From: Thiobacillus sp.
Lineage (GTDB): Bacteria > Pseudomonadota > Gammaproteobacteria > Burkholderiales > Thiobacillaceae
Length of the DNA: 64,000 nt
Assembly: GCF_030696885.1 (NCBI RefSeq)
Contig: NZ_JAUYRI010000024.1
Span: 1-64,000 of the forward strand
Direction: 5' to 3'
In this document: positions 9,342 to 18,091 of the stretch, piece after piece
Position numbering within the stretch: position 1 is the first letter of the stretch
Layout of the letters: each line of letters opens with the position of its first letter
Notes under the pieces: generated by a model
Seen by the model: only the letters and a program-made list of their open reading frames with translations
Told to the model about the DNA's origin: nothing
Databases searched by the model: none
Program-made: the position numbers and the translations under genes

Positions 9342-9878
9342 ATGCATGACCGTTTTCTTGCCACAGTCGGTTTGGTGCTGGCTACGCTGTTGCTGCCCGT
9401 TCCCGCCGCTTCGGCCGCCACGGCTGCACCCAAGGCGCAGACCACGGCGCAGACCACGGCGCAGTCCAGCGTCTACAAGATGAAGCTCAAGCCGGGCGTC
9501 AGCCTGAGCGAGGCCGCCGATTCGATGCGCCTGCGCGCCAATGCGCTGAACCTGCAGCTGGTGGCCGAATTGCCGATGTCGCAGCAGGTGGAAGCCGTGA
9601 CCGGCAAGCCGCAGCGCACCATCATCATTTTCCAGTTTTGTGATGCGGTCCTGGCCCGGGACCTGATCGAGGTGAACATGGATTTCTCGATTTACATGCC
9701 GTGCCGCATTGCGCTGATCGAGGACGCGAGCGGCCAGGGCTGGCTGGTGATGATGGACGTGAGCATCGATGCGGTGGCGCAGGAAAAGCGCCTGCCGCCC
9801 GCACTGAAGGAACGCATCACGGCCGTGCGCAATGCGCTGATCAACATCATGCAGGCGGGTGCCCGCGGCGACCTGTAG
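9342..9878 (+). CDS. Exported DUF302 domain protein
   Basis: Small secreted protein of 178 residues. A signal peptide ends near the AASAAT region at about 22-27, followed by a repetitive linker (QTTAQTTAQ), then a DUF302 domain of about 125 residues with the family words FCDAVLARDLIE and MPCRIALIED. GGAGG at 9330-9334 is 7 bases before the ATG at 9342; the GTG at 9339 is too close. It lies 75 bases after hemY and converges with the reductase gene, leaving only 8 bases between stops. Function unknown. Confidence 0.8.
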   Translation: MHDRFLATVGLVLATLLLPVPAASAATAAPKAQTTAQTTAQSSVYKMKLKPGVSLSEAADSMRLRANALNLQLVAELPMSQQVEAVTGKPQRTIIIFQFCDAVLARDLIEVNMDFSIYMPCRIALIEDASGQGWLVMMDVSIDAVAQEKRLPPALKERITAVRNALINIMQAGARGDL

Positions 9879-9886
9879 AACCGCCC

Positions 9887-10924
9887 TCAGGCGGCCGGGG
9901 TGATCTCCGCATCCGCCGCGTAGACGAAGGCATCGGCAAAGAATTCGTCCTCCGGCAGGCTGCGGGTCTTCACGAAGCTGTCGCGCGCGCTTTCGATCAT
10001 CGCCGGCGCGCCGCAGGCATACACCTGATAACCGGACAGGTCGGCGAAATCGGCGAGTACCGCCTCGTGCACGAAGCCGGTGCGGCCCTGACAGGCGTCA
10101 CCCGGCTCGGGATTTGACAACACCGGAATGAAGCTGAAGTTGGGCTGCTCGGCCAGCCACTGCTGCGGCAGTTCGGCCATGTACAGATCCTTCAGCGAAC
10201 GCACCCCCCAGTACAGCACCAGTTCGCGGTCGGTGTGCTCGGCAAAGGCGTGCTCCAGCATGCCCTTGATTGGCGCAAAGCCGGTGCCGCCGGCGATGAA
10301 GAGCATCGGCTTGTCAGAGTCCTCGCGGATGAAGAAGCTGCCCAGCGGCCCTTTCAGGCGCAGGATGTCGCGTTCCTTCATGCTGGAAAACACCTGATCG
10401 GTGAAGAGACCGCCCGGCACGTGGCGGATGTGCAGCTCCAGCAGCGCGTCGTCATGCGGCGGGTTGGCGAGCGAATAGCTGCGTGACTTGCCGTCTTTCA
10501 GCTGGAAATCGATGTATTGCCCGGCGAGGTATTGCAGCCGCTCGTTGGCCGGCAACTTGACCTTCATCACCATCACGTCGTCGGCCCGCTTTTCCAGCTT
10601 TTCCACCCGGCATGGCAGCGTCTTCACCACGATGTCACGGGCGGCGCCGATTTCCTTGGCTTCGATGACCATGTCGCTCAAGGGCCGGGCGCGGCAGAAC
10701 AGCGCGCGGCCCTGCGCCTTCTCCTCGTCCTTCAGCGCGTTGGGCGAATGCGTGCCATAGTCGAGCTGGCCGGACACCACGCGGCCCTTGCAGGCACCGC
10801 AGGCGCCGTTGCGGCAGCCATAGGGCAAGGCAAAGCCTTCGCGCAGCGCGGCCTCGAGGATGGTTTCATCGTCGTCGACGTTGAACTGGTGCCCGCTGGG
10901 CTGAATGGTGACCTGATACGGCAT
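9887..10924 (-). CDS. 2Fe-2S / FAD / NAD(P)H reductase (CDP-6-deoxy-glucoseen reductase type)
   Basis: Single-chain electron-transfer reductase of 345 residues. An N-terminal plant-type ferredoxin domain has cluster ligands Cys37, Cys42, Cys45 and Cys77 (CRNGACGAC, then LFCRARP). An FAD-binding domain follows, with SRSYSLANPP, then an NAD(P)-binding domain with FIAGGTGFAPIKG. Betaproteobacterial genomes annotate this type as CDP-6-deoxy-delta-3,4-glucoseen reductase, but deoxysugar genes are absent here, so the true partner is unknown. It is divergent from the SDR epimerase gene 90 bases away. Confidence 0.85.
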   Translation of the reverse strand: MPYQVTIQPSGHQFNVDDDETILEAALREGFALPYGCRNGACGACKGRVVSGQLDYGTHSPNALKDEEKAQGRALFCRARPLSDMVIEAKEIGAARDIVVKTLPCRVEKLEKRADDVMVMKVKLPANERLQYLAGQYIDFQLKDGKSRSYSLANPPHDDALLELHIRHVPGGLFTDQVFSSMKERDILRLKGPLGSFFIREDSDKPMLFIAGGTGFAPIKGMLEHAFAEHTDRELVLYWGVRSLKDLYMAELPQQWLAEQPNFSFIPVLSNPEPGDACQGRTGFVHEAVLADFADLSGYQVYACGAPAMIESARDSFVKTRSLPEDEFFADAFVYAADAEITPAA

Positions 10925-11014
10925 GATGTGGGCTTAAAATGCGACAAAACGGTGGATTATCGCCCGAGCGGGCGGGGTTTTCACCTTGGCAAGGACAAGG
11001 TTACAGGCGGACGC

Positions 11015-11899
11015 ATGAAAACGATCTTGATCGTGGGGTTTGGTGATGTCGCACAACGGCTGGTGAAGCACTACGCCGGCCAGGCCGCATTCATCGGTCT
11101 GACGCGGCGGCCCGAGCGCGCCGCCGAGCTGCGCGCGCTCGGGGTGACGCCTTATGTCGGCGATCTCGATGTGCCGGCGACGCTCAAGCGCCTGCCGCGC
11201 GTCGACGGCGTCTTCCACTTTGCGCCGCCGCCGAACGCCGGCACGACCGATCCGCGCACCGCGCACCTGCTGCATGCGCTGGGACGGCGCAAACCCGGTG
11301 CGCTGGTCTACATCAGCACCAGCGGCGTCTATGGCGACTGCGGCGGCCACTGGGTTGCCGAGACGCGCCCGGTGGCGCCGGTAAACGGGCGCGCGGTGCG
11401 GCGCGTGGATGCCGAGCGCCAGTTGCGTGCGTGGGGCGAAGCGCAGGGCGTGCAGGTCAGCATCCTGCGTGCGCCGGGCATTTACGCCGGCGACCGGCTG
11501 CCGCTCGAGCGCATCAGGCGCGGCACCCCGGCGCTGGTGGCCAAGGACGACAGCTACACCAATCACATTCATGCCGACGATCTGGCGCGGCTGGCCTGGG
11601 CCGCGCTGTTCCGCGGCCGTTCGCAGCGCATCTACCATGCGGTCGACGCACATCCGCTGAAAATGGGCGACTGGTTCGACAGCTGCGCCGATGCCTTCGA
11701 CCTGCCGCGTCCGCCGCGGGTCAAGCGCGCCGAAGCGGAAAAAGTCCTGTCGGAAGCCCTGCTGTCGTTTCTGCGCGAGTCGCGCCAGCTGTCGAACGCG
11801 CGCACCACGCGCGAACTGCGGCTGAAATACCGCTATCCGACCTCCGACGACCTGCTGCGCGAAATCCGTCAGGCACGCGGGCAGATGGCGCTGTTTTGA
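11015..11899 (+). CDS. NAD-dependent epimerase/dehydratase (extended SDR family)
   Basis: Rossmann-fold protein of 294 residues starting MKTILIVGFGDVAQRL, a GxGxxA-type nucleotide loop. The active-site Tyr is in STSGVYGDCGG; the usual YxxxK is replaced, since the expected Lys position reads CGGHW. Such atypical SDR proteins resemble YeeZ-like sugar-nucleotide epimerases. The ATG at 11015 begins the conserved glycine loop; the frame is open further upstream, but that part is antisense to the reductase. Substrate unknown. Confidence 0.8.
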   Translation: MKTILIVGFGDVAQRLVKHYAGQAAFIGLTRRPERAAELRALGVTPYVGDLDVPATLKRLPRVDGVFHFAPPPNAGTTDPRTAHLLHALGRRKPGALVYISTSGVYGDCGGHWVAETRPVAPVNGRAVRRVDAERQLRAWGEAQGVQVSILRAPGIYAGDRLPLERIRRGTPALVAKDDSYTNHIHADDLARLAWAALFRGRSQRIYHAVDAHPLKMGDWFDSCADAFDLPRPPRVKRAEAEKVLSEALLSFLRESRQLSNARTTRELRLKYRYPTSDDLLREIRQARGQMALF

Positions 11900-11916
11900 G
11901 AGGATGGGCCGTCGCG

Positions 11917-12384
11917 CTAACGCAGCCGGTCGTCGTGTTCGCGCTTGAATTCGCCATTAATCGTAGTGGGCGTCACGTTTGCCCCCTCTCTCCTCGAGGG
12001 AGAGGGTTGGGGAGAGGGGGGAGTGTCGTCGTTGGCCGGCCGTAGCGGGTCGACCTTGCGCCGGCCCCAGGTACCCGGCACCAGCAGCAGCCCGAGCGCA
12101 ATCGCATCGCTGATGAAGCCGGGAAAAATCAGCAGTCCGCCGGCGATCAGCATGCGTCCGCTGGCAAAGACCGACGCCAGCGGATGGGCGCCCGACTGAA
12201 TCGAAAACAGCAGCCGCGCGCCCCAGGCGACGCGCTCGACACGGATCAGCATGACCCCGGCCACGGCGGCGAGCAGCAGCCACAGCAGCACCCAGCCGCC
12301 GATGGCGTCGGCCATCCAGAAAATGCCGACCGCTTCCAGAACGGGAAACGACAGCAGCAGTAGCACAATCCAACCAAAGCGCAT
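11917..12384 (-). CDS. fxsA: FxsA family membrane protein with repeat-derived tail
   Basis: Cytoplasmic-membrane protein of 155 residues. The FxsA core (about 1-115) has hydrophobic segments at 3-25, 28-48 and 78-105, with the typical GGLLIFPGFISD word. FxsA relieves F-exclusion of phage T7 in E. coli; its normal role is unclear. The tail from about residue 118 (TPPSPQPSPSRREG) is encoded by a palindromic intergenic repeat that has run into the reading frame. The start codon is only 3 bases from the divergent cutA start. Confidence 0.88.
   Translation of the reverse strand: MRFGWIVLLLLSFPVLEAVGIFWMADAIGGWVLLWLLLAAVAGVMLIRVERVAWGARLLFSIQSGAHPLASVFASGRMLIAGGLLIFPGFISDAIALGLLLVPGTWGRRKVDPLRPANDDTPPSPQPSPSRREGANVTPTTINGEFKREHDDRLR
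11982..12022. repeat. Palindromic CCCTCTC/GAGAGGG repeat inside fxsA
   Basis: An imperfect hairpin with CCTCGAGG at its centre (11992-11999) is flanked by CCCTCTC and GAGAGGG arms, then a second GGGGAGAGGGG run. Repeats of this CCCTCTCC type are common between genes in proteobacteria. Here the element lies within the 3' end of fxsA and supplies its Pro/Ser/Arg tail. Confidence 0.75.
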
Positions 12385-12387
12385 GAC

Positions 12388-12711
12388 ATGGAACCTTTGT
12401 TAGTCTTGACGAATTTACCCGATCTCGCGCGCGCCGAGAAACTGGCGCACGCACTGATCGAGAGCCGGGCGGCGGCGTGCGTGAACGTTTTGGCGCCCTG
12501 CCGCTCCATTTATCGCTGGCAAGGTGCGGTGGAGACAGCGACGGAGATCCCGCTGCTGATCAAAACCACCCGCGCCGCCTACCCGCAGGTTGAAGAAATC
12601 GTTCGCGTGCAGCATCCTTACGCCGTACCTGAATTGATCGCAATACCGATAACACATGGATTACCCGCCTATCTCGACTGGCTGGCCACGGAGACTCAAA
12701 AGCATGACTAA
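12388..12711 (+). CDS. cutA: Divalent-cation tolerance protein CutA
   Basis: Small trimeric cytoplasmic protein of 107 residues with the full CutA pattern: LLVLTNLPD at the start, AAACVNVLAPCRSIYRWQG, and the C-terminal HPYAVPELIAIPI. CutA was linked to copper tolerance and in E. coli lies beside dsbD, the same order as here; its biochemical role is not settled. The stop codon overlaps the dsbD start by 8 bases. No Shine-Dalgarno can fit before the ATG other than in fxsA coding sequence. Confidence 0.93.
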   Translation: MEPLLVLTNLPDLARAEKLAHALIESRAAACVNVLAPCRSIYRWQGAVETATEIPLLIKTTRAAYPQVEEIVRVQHPYAVPELIAIPITHGLPAYLDWLATETQKHD

Positions 12712-14995
12712 AACCAGATGGGTACGTTTGTTCGGCGCATTGTCCGCACTTTGGGGCGCGCTGATCCTCTTTCCAGGGGCCCACGCCGAAGAATTTCTCG
12801 ACCCCGACATCGCCTTCAAGTTCTCGGCGCGCGCACTTGATGCGAATACGCTGGAAGCGCGCTGGCAGATTGCCGACGGCTACTACATGTACCGCGACAA
12901 GTTCAAGTTTTCGGTCGAGGGCGCGTCCTTGGGTGCGCCGCGGATGCCGGCCAGCAAGACGAAAGAGGACGAATTCTTCGGCAAGGTCGAGACCTACAGC
13001 AAGGATGTGCGCATCGCGCTGCCGATCCAGCGTGACGCGAACACCGCCAGCGTCACGCTGAAGACGGTTTCGCAGGGTTGCGCTGACGCCGGCCTGTGCT
13101 ACACCCCGCAGGAAACCAGCGTGTCGATCAAGCTGCCCGCGCTGCTGGCCGCGGTCACCGCGACGACGCCCGCAACCGCTGCGCCGGCCCCTGCTACGCC
13201 GGTCAGCGCGCTGGACAGTCTGCGCAGCCTGGGCGGCGATCTCGACATGCCCAAGCTGCTGCCGCCGGATGAGGCCTTTCTGGTCGATGCGGCGATGCCG
13301 GATGCACAGACGGTGCGCGTCAATTTCACGCTGACGCCTGATACCTATCTGTATCGCGACAAGCTCGCCTTCGTCGTCAAGTCGCCAGCCGATGTGAAGG
13401 TGACCGGCGTCGATCTGCCAGCCGGCGACGTCAAGGACGACCCGACTTTCGGCCGCACCGAGGTCTATCACCAGAACGTTTCGGCCCGCGTGAGCCTGTC
13501 GCGCGCGCTGGCCGCGGGCGAACAGCTGGTGCTCGATACGGCCTGGCAGGGTTGCAACGAAGTGGTCGGCGTCTGCTACCCGCCGAACGCACGGGCTTTC
13601 GCGCTCAATCCGGACGGCAGCGCGGCCACCGTGGCCACGGCCGCTGCGGCGGAGGCGCCTACCGAACCCGTCGTCAACGAATCAGACACCTCGCGCATCG
13701 AGCGCGTGCTCGCGGGCGGCAGCTACTGGCCGGTGATCCTGACCTTCTTCGGCCTCGGCCTCTTGCTGGCGCTGACGCCCTGCGTGTTCCCGATGATCCC
13801 GATCCTGTCGGGCATCATCGCCGGCCAGAAGAAGGACCTGACCAAGATGAGCGGCTTCCTGCTGTCGCTTGCCTACGTGCTCGGCATGGCGATCACCTAT
13901 GCGATCGCCGGCGTGGCGGCAGCGCTGTCCGGCACTTTGCTGTCGAACGCGCTGCAGAATCCGGTCGCACTCGGTATCGGCGCCGGCATTTTCGTGCTGC
14001 TGGCGATGTCGATGTTCGGCTTCTTCGAAATCCAGTTGCCCAGCTTCATCCAGAGCAAGTTCTCCGATGCCTCGAACAAGATGAAGGGCGGCAATTTCAT
14101 CGGCGTGTTCTTCATGGGCGCGCTGTCCGCCGTGATCCTCGGCCCGTGCGTGGCGCCGCCCTTGGCCGCCGCGCTCGCCTTCATCGCGCAGACCGGCAAT
14201 ACCGTACTGGGTGGCCTGGCGCTGTTCGTGCTCGCGCTCGGCATGGGTGTGCCGCTGCTGCTAGTAGGGCTGTCGGCGGGTGCGCTGCTGCCCAAGGCGG
14301 GCGGCTGGATGAACGCGGTGAAGTACTTCTTCGGCGTGATGATGCTGGCGATCGCGATCTACCTGATCTCGCCGGTTATCCCGGGCTGGGTCAGCATGTT
14401 GCTGTGGGCGATGCTGCTGATCGGATCCGCCATCTACCTGCATGCGCTCGATCCGCTGCCGCCGCACGCGACTGGCTGGTCGCGGCTGTGGAAGGGGCTC
14501 GGCGTGGTGCTGCTGATCGGCGGCCTGGCGATCCTGCTCGGCATGCTGGCGGGCAGCCGCAACCTGCTGCAGCCGCTCGACGTCTTCAAGGGCGGCACCG
14601 GCGGCATGGCAATGGCGGCTGAGCAGAAGGGCCTCGCGTTCGAGAAGGTCAAGGACGTGACCGAGCTCGACGCGCGCCTGGCCCAGGCCAAGACCGACGG
14701 CAAGGCCGTCATGCTCGACTTCTATGCCGACTGGTGCGTGGCGTGCAAGGAGCTGGAAGCCTTCACGTTCACTGACGCGCGGGTGCAGGCGCGGCTCGCC
14801 GACGTGGTGCTGCTGAAGGCCGACGTCACCGCCAATAGCGAGGCCGACAAGGCGCTGTTGAAGCGCTTCAGCCTGTTTGGCCCGCCCGGACTGATCTTCT
14901 GGACCGCCGCTGGCGAGCAGTCGGGCTACAAGGTGATCGGGTTCGAGAAGGCCGACAAGTTTCTGGCGAGCATCGATTCGGCGCTCGGCAAGTAA
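12704..14995 (+). CDS. dsbD: Thiol:disulfide interchange protein DsbD with two N-terminal alpha domains
   Basis: Carries reducing power from cytoplasmic thioredoxin across the inner membrane to periplasmic proteins. The protein is 763 residues, against about 565 in E. coli. After a signal peptide (about 1-28) come two tandem DsbD-alpha domains: 30-148 with Cys126/Cys132, and 185-302 with Cys284/Cys291. An Ala/Pro/Thr linker separates them. The eight-helix beta domain follows (TPCVFPM near 359, LGPCVAPP later), then a thioredoxin gamma domain with Cys678-Val-Ala-Cys681. The ATG at 12704 overlaps the cutA end and opens the signal peptide. The alpha duplication explains the extra length. Confidence 0.95.
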   Translation: MTKTRWVRLFGALSALWGALILFPGAHAEEFLDPDIAFKFSARALDANTLEARWQIADGYYMYRDKFKFSVEGASLGAPRMPASKTKEDEFFGKVETYSKDVRIALPIQRDANTASVTLKTVSQGCADAGLCYTPQETSVSIKLPALLAAVTATTPATAAPAPATPVSALDSLRSLGGDLDMPKLLPPDEAFLVDAAMPDAQTVRVNFTLTPDTYLYRDKLAFVVKSPADVKVTGVDLPAGDVKDDPTFGRTEVYHQNVSARVSLSRALAAGEQLVLDTAWQGCNEVVGVCYPPNARAFALNPDGSAATVATAAAAEAPTEPVVNESDTSRIERVLAGGSYWPVILTFFGLGLLLALTPCVFPMIPILSGIIAGQKKDLTKMSGFLLSLAYVLGMAITYAIAGVAAALSGTLLSNALQNPVALGIGAGIFVLLAMSMFGFFEIQLPSFIQSKFSDASNKMKGGNFIGVFFMGALSAVILGPCVAPPLAAALAFIAQTGNTVLGGLALFVLALGMGVPLLLVGLSAGALLPKAGGWMNAVKYFFGVMMLAIAIYLISPVIPGWVSMLLWAMLLIGSAIYLHALDPLPPHATGWSRLWKGLGVVLLIGGLAILLGMLAGSRNLLQPLDVFKGGTGGMAMAAEQKGLAFEKVKDVTELDARLAQAKTDGKAVMLDFYADWCVACKELEAFTFTDARVQARLADVVLLKADVTANSEADKALLKRFSLFGPPGLIFWTAAGEQSGYKVIGFEKADKFLASIDSALGK

Positions 14996-15006
14996 GCCAT
15001 CGTAGT

Positions 15007-15048
15007 CGACGAAGCCCCTGCACGCACAAGCGCGCAGGGGCTTCGTCG
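15007..15048. terminator. Bidirectional terminator between dsbD and dsrS-like gene
   Basis: A perfect 15-bp stem (15007-15021 with 15034-15048) with a 12-base loop lies between the two convergent genes. A short T run follows on the plus side (TCGTTTCTG); the minus-side run is poorer. Confidence 0.75.
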
Positions 15049-15057
15049 TTTCTGAAC

Positions 15058-16131
15058 TTAAGTCTGCGGTTGGCGGCGCAGTACCGTAATCGCGTCCATC
15101 AGCGGCGTGACGATGGGCTCGATCTTGCGCCGCATCAGCGAGCCAATCGCGGTGGTCTTGAGGAAGATCGGGCGCACCGTCTCGGCGTCCACCGCGGCCA
15201 GCGTATCGAGCGCGTCGCAGTCCTGCTTGAACTGCGGCGCGTCGTCGAGCAGCGACTGACGCGCCGCGCTGCGAGCGTCGTCGTCCACCTGCCGCAACAG
15301 CGCGCACCAGTTGGCCAGCGCATTGAGCGTGTGGTTGACCACTTCCTGGTTTTCGGGCCGATCGAGGATGGTCGCCGTGGTGGCGATGAAGGTCTGCCCC
15401 TGCCCCGACAGCACTTTCTCCAGCATCGCGCTGTAGGGATTGTCGGCCAGCGGCGGCACGCTGGCGTGGTCGCTGCGCGGTGTCCGCGGATTGGGCAGGC
15501 TATCCGGCTGCAATTCGAGAAAGGCGACGTAATACGAGTTTCGGCTATTGCCGCGTTTCCAGATCGCCAGCCGCTCGGCGTCGGTTAGCACGCCCGAGTA
15601 CAGCATCACCGCGACAGTATCGAGAATGCCGACGTCGTCCTCGTGCAGAAAGGCGAGGTGATCGACCAGGAACTCGGCCAGCGTGCGGCCCATGCTGCCC
15701 TGGCACACGACGTCGCGCATCAGCATCAGTCGCGCGTTTTCGATCGTCGGCATGCACCACCAGGCGTAGCGCGCCAGTTCGTCGGTGAGCGCGGGCGAGT
15801 GCACCACCGCGACCACCGCTTCCTCTTCGGCGATCAACAGCAGCTGCGCCAGATGCTGGGTCGACAGCCCGGCCTGCGATTGTCGCGTCCAGCGTGTCAG
15901 GTGCACCGGATAGCCACCAGGCGAACCGAGCGCGTGGCCGGACAGCATTTCGCGCACCCGCTTCAGGTAGCGATCGGCGCGCTCAGTGGGCTTTAACGGC
16001 ACGCTCGCCTCGCCCTGCGGCGTCAGTGCCCACAGCGTCATGTTCGATTCGTCGATGCGGACGGCCTTGAGCTCGGTGTTGAAGAGGACGTTGAGGCGCA
16101 GTTCGTCCTCAGGGGACAACTCGTCGTTCAT
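15058..16131 (-). CDS. DsrS-like protein (sulfur reduction protein DsrS family)
   Basis: Soluble protein of 357 residues with no transmembrane segment or Cys cluster visible. The N-terminus ([19 protein letters not shown], then [20 protein letters not shown] at about 66-85) and [20 protein letters not shown] resemble what I recall of DsrS, the last gene of dissimilatory sulfite reductase clusters in Allochromatium and Thiobacillus. No other dsr gene is in the window. The ATG at 16131 overlaps the hemL stop in ATGA, so it is translationally coupled to hemL. The frame runs on upstream antisense-like within hemL, which is rejected. The family name is from memory and its function is unknown. Confidence 0.6.
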   Translation of the reverse strand: MNDELSPEDELRLNVLFNTELKAVRIDESNMTLWALTPQGEASVPLKPTERADRYLKRVREMLSGHALGSPGGYPVHLTRWTRQSQAGLSTQHLAQLLLIAEEEAVVAVVHSPALTDELARYAWWCMPTIENARLMLMRDVVCQGSMGRTLAEFLVDHLAFLHEDDVGILDTVAVMLYSGVLTDAERLAIWKRGNSRNSYYVAFLELQPDSLPNPRTPRSDHASVPPLADNPYSAMLEKVLSGQGQTFIATTATILDRPENQEVVNHTLNALANWCALLRQVDDDARSAARQSLLDDAPQFKQDCDALDTLAAVDAETVRPIFLKTTAIGSLMRRKIEPIVTPLMDAITVLRRQPQT

Positions 16132-17405
16132 AAGGCCTTGAACACCTCGCGGGCGGCGGCGACCGTGGCGTCGATGTCGGCGTCGGAGTGCGCGGCCGAG
16201 ACGAAGCCGGCTTCGAACGCCGATGGCGCGAGGTAAATGCCGTGGTCGAGCATGGCGTGGAAGAAGCGGTTGAATTTCTCCTTGTCGCCCTGCATCACTT
16301 CGGCAAAGCTCGTCGGCGGCTTGGCTGCGAAATAGAGGCCGAACATACCGCCGACCGAGTCGGCGCAGAAAGTGACGCCGGCCTCCTGTGCGGCAGCATT
16401 CAGGCCATTGACCAGCCGCTCGGTGCGGGCGGTGAGCGCCGCATGGAATCCGGGCTCGGAAATCGCGGCGAGCGTGGCGAGCCCCGCGGCCACTGCGACC
16501 GGATTGCCCGACAGCGTGCCGGCCTGGTACACCGGGCCGTTCGGCGCCAGCGCGTCCATCACGTCGGCGCGGCCGCCGAAGGCGCCGACCGGCATGCCGC
16601 CGCCGATCACCTTGCCGAGCGTGGTCAGGTCGGGCTTGATGCCGAGCAGCTTTTGCGCGCAGCCGAGGTCGACGCGGAAGCCGGTCATCACTTCGTCGAA
16701 GATCAGCAGTGCGCCGTGCGCATCGCACAGGCGGCGCATCGCGGCCATGAACTCGGCGGTTGGCTTGACCAGGTTCATGTTGCCGGCGAAGGGCTCGACG
16801 ATGATGCAGGCGATCTCGCTGCCGATTTCGGCGAAGGTGCGCTCCAACCCGGCGACATCGTTGTAGTCGAGCACGATCGTTTGCGCCGCGACTTCGGGCG
16901 GCACGCCGGCCGAAGTCGGGTTGCCGAAAGTGAGCGCGCCGGAGCCGGCCTTCACCAGCAGGAAGTCGGCGTGGCCGTGGTAGCAGCCCTCGAACTTGAT
17001 GAACTTGCTGCGTCCCGTAAAGCCTCGGGCGAGGCGGATCGCGCTCATCGTCGCCTCGGTGCCGGATGAGACGAGCCGGACTTTCTCGATGCTCGGCACC
17101 AGTTCGATGATGCGCCGCGCGATGGTCAGTTCGGCTTCGCTGGGCGCACCGAACGACAGGCCGTTGGCGGCGGCGTCCTGCACCGCCTTCACCGTGCCGG
17201 GGTGGGCGTGACCGAGGATGGCGGGGCCCCATGAGCCGACGTAGTCGATGTACTCACGGCTGTCAGCGTCCCACACGCGCGAGCCCTTGGCGCGGCTGAA
17301 AAACACCGGGGTGCCGCCGACGCTCTTGAAGGCGCGCACCGGCGAATTCACGCCGCCGGGGATGACGTGCTGCGATTGTTCGAAGAGGTGTTCGTTGCGG
17401 GTCAT
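16128..17405 (-). CDS. hemL: Glutamate-1-semialdehyde 2,1-aminomutase
   Basis: PLP enzyme that makes 5-aminolevulinate, the first committed tetrapyrrole precursor of the C5 pathway. The length is 425 residues. The PLP-binding lysine is Lys265 in [16 protein letters not shown]; the cofactor aspartate is in [26 protein letters not shown] is the phosphate-binding region. It sits in the minus-strand group thiE-hemL-dsrS-like, overlapping both neighbours by 4 bases, so the three are probably one transcript. Confidence 0.97.
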   Translation of the reverse strand: MTRNEHLFEQSQHVIPGGVNSPVRAFKSVGGTPVFFSRAKGSRVWDADSREYIDYVGSWGPAILGHAHPGTVKAVQDAAANGLSFGAPSEAELTIARRIIELVPSIEKVRLVSSGTEATMSAIRLARGFTGRSKFIKFEGCYHGHADFLLVKAGSGALTFGNPTSAGVPPEVAAQTIVLDYNDVAGLERTFAEIGSEIACIIVEPFAGNMNLVKPTAEFMAAMRRLCDAHGALLIFDEVMTGFRVDLGCAQKLLGIKPDLTTLGKVIGGGMPVGAFGGRADVMDALAPNGPVYQAGTLSGNPVAVAAGLATLAAISEPGFHAALTARTERLVNGLNAAAQEAGVTFCADSVGGMFGLYFAAKPPTSFAEVMQGDKEKFNRFFHAMLDHGIYLAPSAFEAGFVSAAHSDADIDATVAAAREVFKAL

Positions 17406-18037
17406 TGTTCGGATTCCGTCTCAAATAGTTGATTCAGGGCGCGCGCGGCGGCGCGGATATCGGATGCATCGAACAGCGCCGACAGCACGGCCAGGCTGTC
17501 GGCGCCGGCATCGAGCAGCGGCGGTGCATTGGCGGGCGTGATGCCGCCGATGGCGACGATCGGCAGCCGCAACGCACGGGCCGCTTCGTGTAGCAGGGTG
17601 ACTTCGGCACGCGCCGCGGCCGGCTTGGTCGGCGACGGGAAAAAACTGCCGAAGGCGACATAATCGGCGCCTGCGGCCTGCGCGGCCTGTGCCAGCGCCA
17701 GTTCCTGGTAGCACGAGGCGCCGATGATTTTTCCTTTGCCGAGAATGATGCGCGCCTCGCGCACGCTACCGTCGTCGCGGCCCAGGTGCACGCCGTCGGC
17801 GTCACACAGGTCGGCCAGCCGCAGGTCGTCGTTGACGATCAGCGGCACGCCGAATTGGCGGCACAGCATGACAAGTTCGCTCGCCTGTTCGTGGCGACGT
17901 GCGACATCGCCCGACTTGTTGCGGTACTGCACCGCGGCAACGCCGCCCGTCAATGCCACTTCGACCTGCGTCAGCAGATGTTCGGTATCGGTCGTTTCGG
18001 GGGTGATGGCGTAGAGGCCACCCGGGAAATCAGGCAT
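17402..18037 (-). CDS. thiE: Thiamine-phosphate synthase
   Basis: Couples HMP-pyrophosphate and thiazole phosphate into thiamine phosphate. The 211-residue TIM-barrel has the family words [41 protein letters not shown] and [11 protein letters not shown]. Overlaps hemL by 4 bases (ATGA) and lies 54 bases after thiD on the same strand, giving thiD-thiE-hemL. No thiamine riboswitch was recognised upstream of thiD. Confidence 0.95.
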   Translation of the reverse strand: MPDFPGGLYAITPETTDTEHLLTQVEVALTGGVAAVQYRNKSGDVARRHEQASELVMLCRQFGVPLIVNDDLRLADLCDADGVHLGRDDGSVREARIILGKGKIIGASCYQELALAQAAQAAGADYVAFGSFFPSPTKPAAARAEVTLLHEAARALRLPIVAIGGITPANAPPLLDAGADSLAVLSALFDASDIRAAARALNQLFETESEQ

Positions 18038-18091
18038 GGTGGAAATCCGGTAGGGCGGAAATTCAAATAAAGGGAAATTCAGGGCCCGCGT

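Noticed and set aside
15058-17232. A 724-residue frame covering the DsrS-like gene and part of hemL
   Set aside because: Only the part from 16131 has family character; the rest is Arg-rich shadow of hemL.
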